Below, piece by piece: positions 59,976 to 64,000 of a stretch of DNA of 64,000 nucleotides. Location: positions 1 through 64,000 of the forward strand of contig JADNRY010000073.1 of the NCBI GenBank assembly GCA_015501585.1. The letters are read 5' to 3'. The notes below the pieces were generated by a model, which worked only from the letters and a program-made list of their open reading frames with translations, was not told the origin of the DNA and did no database searches. The DNA comes from Rhodocollybia butyracea (Eukaryota; Basidiomycota; Agaricomycetes; Agaricales; Omphalotaceae). Numbering within the stretch: the stretch's first letter is position 1; every line of letters begins with the position of its first letter. Both the position numbers and the translations under genes were made by a program.

Positions 59976-62039
59976 AGCCAACCCACAAGTATTCACTCCC
60001 TTTGGCGTGATAGATGGTCTATTAGGATTCAGCCACCCAAGCGGCCTTAGCTAGAATGGCTTTCGCCTAAGGTTCACAAGTTACAACTAAAAAGTGATCT
60101 CTGGATCTTGTCTGCATCTTCATTCCACGCGACGCCTTCGGCCGCGGATTATTCGGGAAGTGCCGAAATAGTCAACAAGATTCAAAGAGTGGTTGAGGGA
60201 TATACTGTATGGATACTATCTTGTTTCGGGGATAATTGCAATTGCACTGCGTCGCTGAAAATATAGCGCGCACACGCAAAAGTGTAGAGTCGACCATGTT
60301 CATTTTGGGGAGATCAAGCCCCATCACTACTAGGCGTTCCCTTTTGGGAACTTATTTGTTTAACCAAATAACCAGAACAGAGCAGGGGCACCTTGCTCTG
60401 AAGAGATCACCCACTTTTTGACGACATAGTAAACTCCTGAGGAAACCCCTGAAAAATCGAAGGCGACATTGCAAGAGTTGCTTCAAGAATACACATGTTC
60501 GACACGCTGGTAGCATGCGGTTGCACTCCAAACCAGATACACCAAAATCTGGGGCAGCCACACTCACGTTAATTAGTTCTGAAAGAGAGTCTCTTTAATG
60601 TTCGTGCCCCTGAACTTTCGACTTGGATTGTCTTGTCATTTCCCGGCCCCCGGGCCATTGCGACACTCAGATCTAAAAAAACAGCATACATATAACTACA
60701 AAACCGGGGACCTTATGCAATGGAAAAGAAGACGTTTTGAATGAGACATCCAGATACGTTGAATCTCTTTGTGAGATTAGACACCGTGCCCTTCAAGAAG
60801 AAACAAGTAAAACTGTATGCTCGGAGTCTCTTTCACCCGACTCTCACCCACCGAATCCATCTAAGGTAGGTTCATATTGCCTGAACTTCATTAATCCGAT
60901 TTCATTTTCGACTTGCGGACCGTTTTCCCCACTGTGCCGATTGAACAGCTGCTTCATAGCTAGTAGTTTATAGTGCGTCCATTGATCCTATCTATATGCA
61001 TCACTTCAACATAGTTTTTTTATTGAAACCTGTGTTAAGGGCCGGCTGCGGTAGGCGGGACATACACGGTGCAAAATTTGATATCACTAGAAAACGACTA
61101 GCTTAGCTGTACGCACGTAAAAAATGAATTCAAATAAAAAATAACTAGTACTGTTAAAGAATGTGTAAATTAGACGAGTATTGAAGAGTGGATGTGCAGT
61201 AAACAGCGTCGACTTGAAGAATCAAGTATTAAAATACTTAACAACATTCTTGTTGCAACAGCAAAGTCTGCCTCCACTTCTAAGTACCTCTACTCCTAGT
61301 AGGCCCAACTGGATGTCCAAGTTCTGACCCAAGTCCTAACAGTCATGCTCAGCGAAGTAAATGCAAATGCTCTCATTTCCCCATGATAATATCTGATGCC
61401 TGGAAGCCTAGAAAGAAAGGTGCGTCATGCACTGGCAGGAGCACCCGCAACTCTATAATGGGTTCAATGTCTAATAAGGTTCCTAAGGAATCGTTGAATC
61501 AAATTGGTTGATTGTAAGTGGGGCCGCGGGAAAGCCTGGTAGGGTCGTCACTGAGTCATTGGTGCTGGTCAGTGTCGAGTTCAAAGCAGAGGCCGAAGTG
61601 CATATCAGCCTGCAAAAGTTGGTTCTCCTAAAACCAGACAACAGCTTATTCTAAGTTGAAATTAATATTCGAAACCGTGGACGTCCGTGGGTCCTTGACG
61701 ACCATCAATGGCATTGTCAAAAATGCGAGGCCTTCCAGCTTTCCCATAGATTCTATGCAACCGGCTACTCCACGGCTGCCAGTATCAGGGGTCAGTTAAC
61801 GATAGTGCAATATCATTTCAGAGCTTCATCCGCTTGCTTTTGCTGTATGCTCATAATCGTGGTCAAAGATCTGCGTGATGGAAACTCATGACGACAGCCG
61901 CGCCTATGGACATCGCTCCCTCTGGCTGCGACAATCATACCACATAAAGATACTCCTCTATGCCGTCGTTTATTTAAACGTCGGTTCTTGCGATTGCTTT
62001 TTCCCTGCCCAGAATCCAGATCCTTCCTCCCAATTTGAC
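59976..62039. other. Intergenic region
   Basis: To about 60.97 kb this is duplicated terpene-synthase flank. Beyond that I see only unstructured sequence and the upstream region of the DUF6534 gene. Confidence 0.5.
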
Positions 62040-63575
62040 ATGTCGATTCCATCTTGTCCTCCATCGCCAGTCCCTAGTCTCGATAATACTTTTGGAGCAA
62101 TGCTAATAGGGGGTAGGTATTTATCCATTCTTGGCTCACGTTGGCTAAAAATAACGTTCTTGCAGTTTTTTTCGCTACGTTGTAATACTCTTCATTTTGA
62201 TTTTATACCTACATTTATGCTTGCTGACAACTTGCATAATCTAGTCTACAGGGTGTTCTTACACTACAAACGGTCACCTATTATGATTCATATCCCAAAG
62301 ACCCAGTCTTGACAAAACTCGTGGTGAGTAATGTAAACGTGCCTCCTGCAAGGTAAACTTCTGAAAGGATTATTGAGGTTGCTACAGCTTGGTGAATTAC
62401 ACTGTTAATCGAAAGGTCAAAGTAACTATGCTTAAATATACTTATTGCAGGTGCTTTGATACGTTCCATTTAATCCTTATTGCACAGTCGGCATATCATT
62501 ACTTGATCAGTAATTGGGGATTCTTTCCGGCATTATTGGAGTCAACCTGGGAGCTCGATTTGAATGTTACATTCATTGGACTGTCCACGTTCGTCTGCCA
62601 GCTCTTCTTCTTGAGGAGGTAAGGTGCAATACTTACTGGCTAGACAAGTCCTGCTTACCAGCGTTGTAAAGAATCTGGGTATTCAGTGGGAAAAGAATCA
62701 AAAACATAATCATAGTTGGGCTGCTGGGTGCTCTCTGTGCGGTGACACTTATTGTCGATGCTGTCGCCATGGCAGGAGCATTTATGCATCGCGCCGTTGC
62801 TGAATTTGGCTCGCAAAAGGTTACAATTCTCGTGGCATTTATCTCAGGTGCAGTGGGTAAGTCAATGTAGGCTAGCTACAATCAACTTCTCACTAATAAA
62901 CAGCTCGAAGCCGACGTGTCTATTGCATTACTACTATCATATTATATTCAGCGCAACAGGGGCGGCTTCAAAAAGTAAATCTTTTAAGACTTCTATGGTT
63001 GCATACTAATCGAATATGCTGTAGGACTGACTCAATCCTCAGCCTGTTAGTCAGGTATACAATCACAACAGGTGTTGTTACCAGGTGTGTCTGAGCATAG
63101 AAATATTACTACGACTTGCTCATGGAAACTTATCTAACAGCTTATTGGGTATTTTCACGCTTGTCGCTGTCTGTTATCTCACCTGCCTGACTTGGGCATA
63201 CTCCTACTAAAGTCCATTTTTCAGTATTTTCTATCGCCCGATGGGCTCACTTATATTGTGCGCATCTTACCATCCAAATACCATTCACAAAAAATTTAGT
63301 TTGACTGCCTCTTAGGGTATGCATTTTTGTCTGGGACGCTTGTACACCAATGCACTTCTTGCCACGTTAGTATTCCATACATTTCCTATGGTAGCTCAAT
63401 GGTGGAACTTTTCAGATTAAACTCTCGATCAAAACTGCGGGCTGAACTTGATGAGACAAGTGATATACAATTTGACTCAAGTCCATTGGCTCCACTGGCA
63501 CGGAGTCGGAGACTCGACGAAAGTTTGTCAATGCCCCCGTTGTCACATCTAACTAGCACAGTGAGCAAAAATTAG
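62040..63575 (+). CDS. DUF6534-family membrane protein
   Basis: Starts MSIPSCPPSPVPSLDNTFGA (ATG 62040). Spliced exons give VLTLQTVTYYDSYPKDPVLT, CFDTFHLILIAQSAYHYLIS, NVTFIGLSTFVCQLFFLRR, IWVFSGKRIKNIIIVGLLGA, ADVSIALLLSYYIQRNRGGF, TDSILSLLVRYTITTGVVTS, LGRLYTNALLAT and a hydrophilic tail NSRSKLRAELDETSD to the stop at 63575. The order DNT.GA.L.G, then YP.D...K, then DTFH, then F(F/L)..R.W, then AD..IA..L.YYL, then TD.L...L...TI.TG and LY.NALLATLN is the DUF6534 signature of mushroom membrane proteins, function unknown. Exon joins near 62320-62450 and 63160-63310 are not clean by eye, so the gene may carry a lesion there or use unusual splice sites. Confidence 0.7.
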
Positions 63576-63876
63576 ATTTAAATCTGCTGGCAGTGGTGCT
63601 GATAGAGCTAAACCACCTTCCTTGTTTGCATGCAGGCGACCAAAAATCAGCCTACTAGTAGTCCTTACATGAACATCTTTCGGGGTACTACCCCAGAATT
63701 TTAAATGGTAACTTGAAGCCGTTTCAATTATTGTACATACTTATCTAGTAACCAAAACCTACAGAGCCGAGTTATGCATGTATGCGATACGTAAATTTTA
63801 AGTTAAACCATGAGGCCTATGTCGCATACTGTCGATCGCAGTAAACGGTATCAGGCTTCCATCTTCAAAACCAGGT

Positions 63877-64000
63877 TGGTTGGAACTGTTCGCGCTGGAT
63901 AAAGTCCAACTTATACCTCTGCGACTCTAGATGCCATGAGATATACCCATCTCTGAACTCTCGCCATTGGAGTGCGATCGCCACATCAACCTCCGAAAGT
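63877..64000 (-). pseudogene. TRI5-like terpene synthase, third copy, 3' end (runs off right edge)
   Basis: Nearly identical to the last exon of the intact gene (56632-56755), with a few substitutions. It encodes the C-terminal ALQWREFRDGY and LESQRYKLDFIQ region on the reverse strand. The remaining gene lies beyond the window, so its state is unknown. Confidence 0.75.

Overview
The window looks like a repeat-rich, probably subtelomeric stretch of an Agaricomycete (mushroom-forming basidiomycete) genome. The evidence is dense short spliceosomal introns (about 45-70 nt, GT..AG), TTAGGG-type telomere motifs, and families that are expanded in such fungi: NACHT-ankyrin NLRs, DUF6532 and DUF6534 proteins, TRI5-like terpene synthases, Plavaka DNA transposons, chromodomain Ty3 elements and a TET/JBP-like dioxygenase. 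All calls come from reading motifs and reading frames. No database search was run.

Layout. (1) 1-14.8 kb is a tandem segmental duplication. Each unit carries an NLR gene on the minus strand (2228-5688 and 9582-12572) and a truncated PP2C phosphatase fragment (1-53, 7631-8215, remnant near 13.8 kb). Both NLR copies are broken by one-base indels, and they differ in ankyrin repeat number (16 versus 11). A 373-bp palindromic MITE sits only in the second unit. (2) 14.8-17.9 kb holds a small tandem repeat, an intact multi-exon membrane protein gene (minus) and a solo LTR with a 5-bp TSD. (3) 18.5-26.75 kb holds two large convergent, decayed genes. One is HECT-E3-like (plus). The other (minus) encodes a 2-oxoglutarate/Fe(II) dioxygenase core of TET/JBP type, followed by a chromodomain and a long unassigned C-terminal region. 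(4) 26.76-34.9 kb is a Penelope-like retroelement of the endonuclease-lacking, telomere-associated (Athena/Coprina) kind. It has an intron inside its RT gene, degenerate telomere repeats downstream and a hammerhead-ribozyme-like fold. Its RT is split by a 3695-bp foldback element with arms of about 1.75 kb, flanked by a perfect 9-bp duplication. (5) 35.1-39 kb holds a TA-flanked MITE, a DUF6532-family gene and an unassigned ORF. (6) 40.1-51.84 kb is a nest of transposons: a decayed Plavaka transposon, then a Ty1/copia element interrupted by a chromodomain Ty3/gypsy element. The gypsy element was itself hit by a solo LTR (in pol) and by a second copy of the 373-bp MITE (in its 3' LTR). (7) 51.8-64 kb is gene-poor. 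It holds transposon-linked fragments, an apparently intact TRI5-like sesquiterpene synthase with two further copies (one decayed, one running off the right edge), and a DUF6534 membrane protein gene.

Two themes link the parts. First, many in-frame stops in unrelated genes are TGA (or TAA) exactly where CGA (or CAA) would restore the reading frame. This fits deamination of methylated cytosine in silenced repeats. Second, several insertions can be dated relative to each other because empty sites or target duplications are preserved inside the window.
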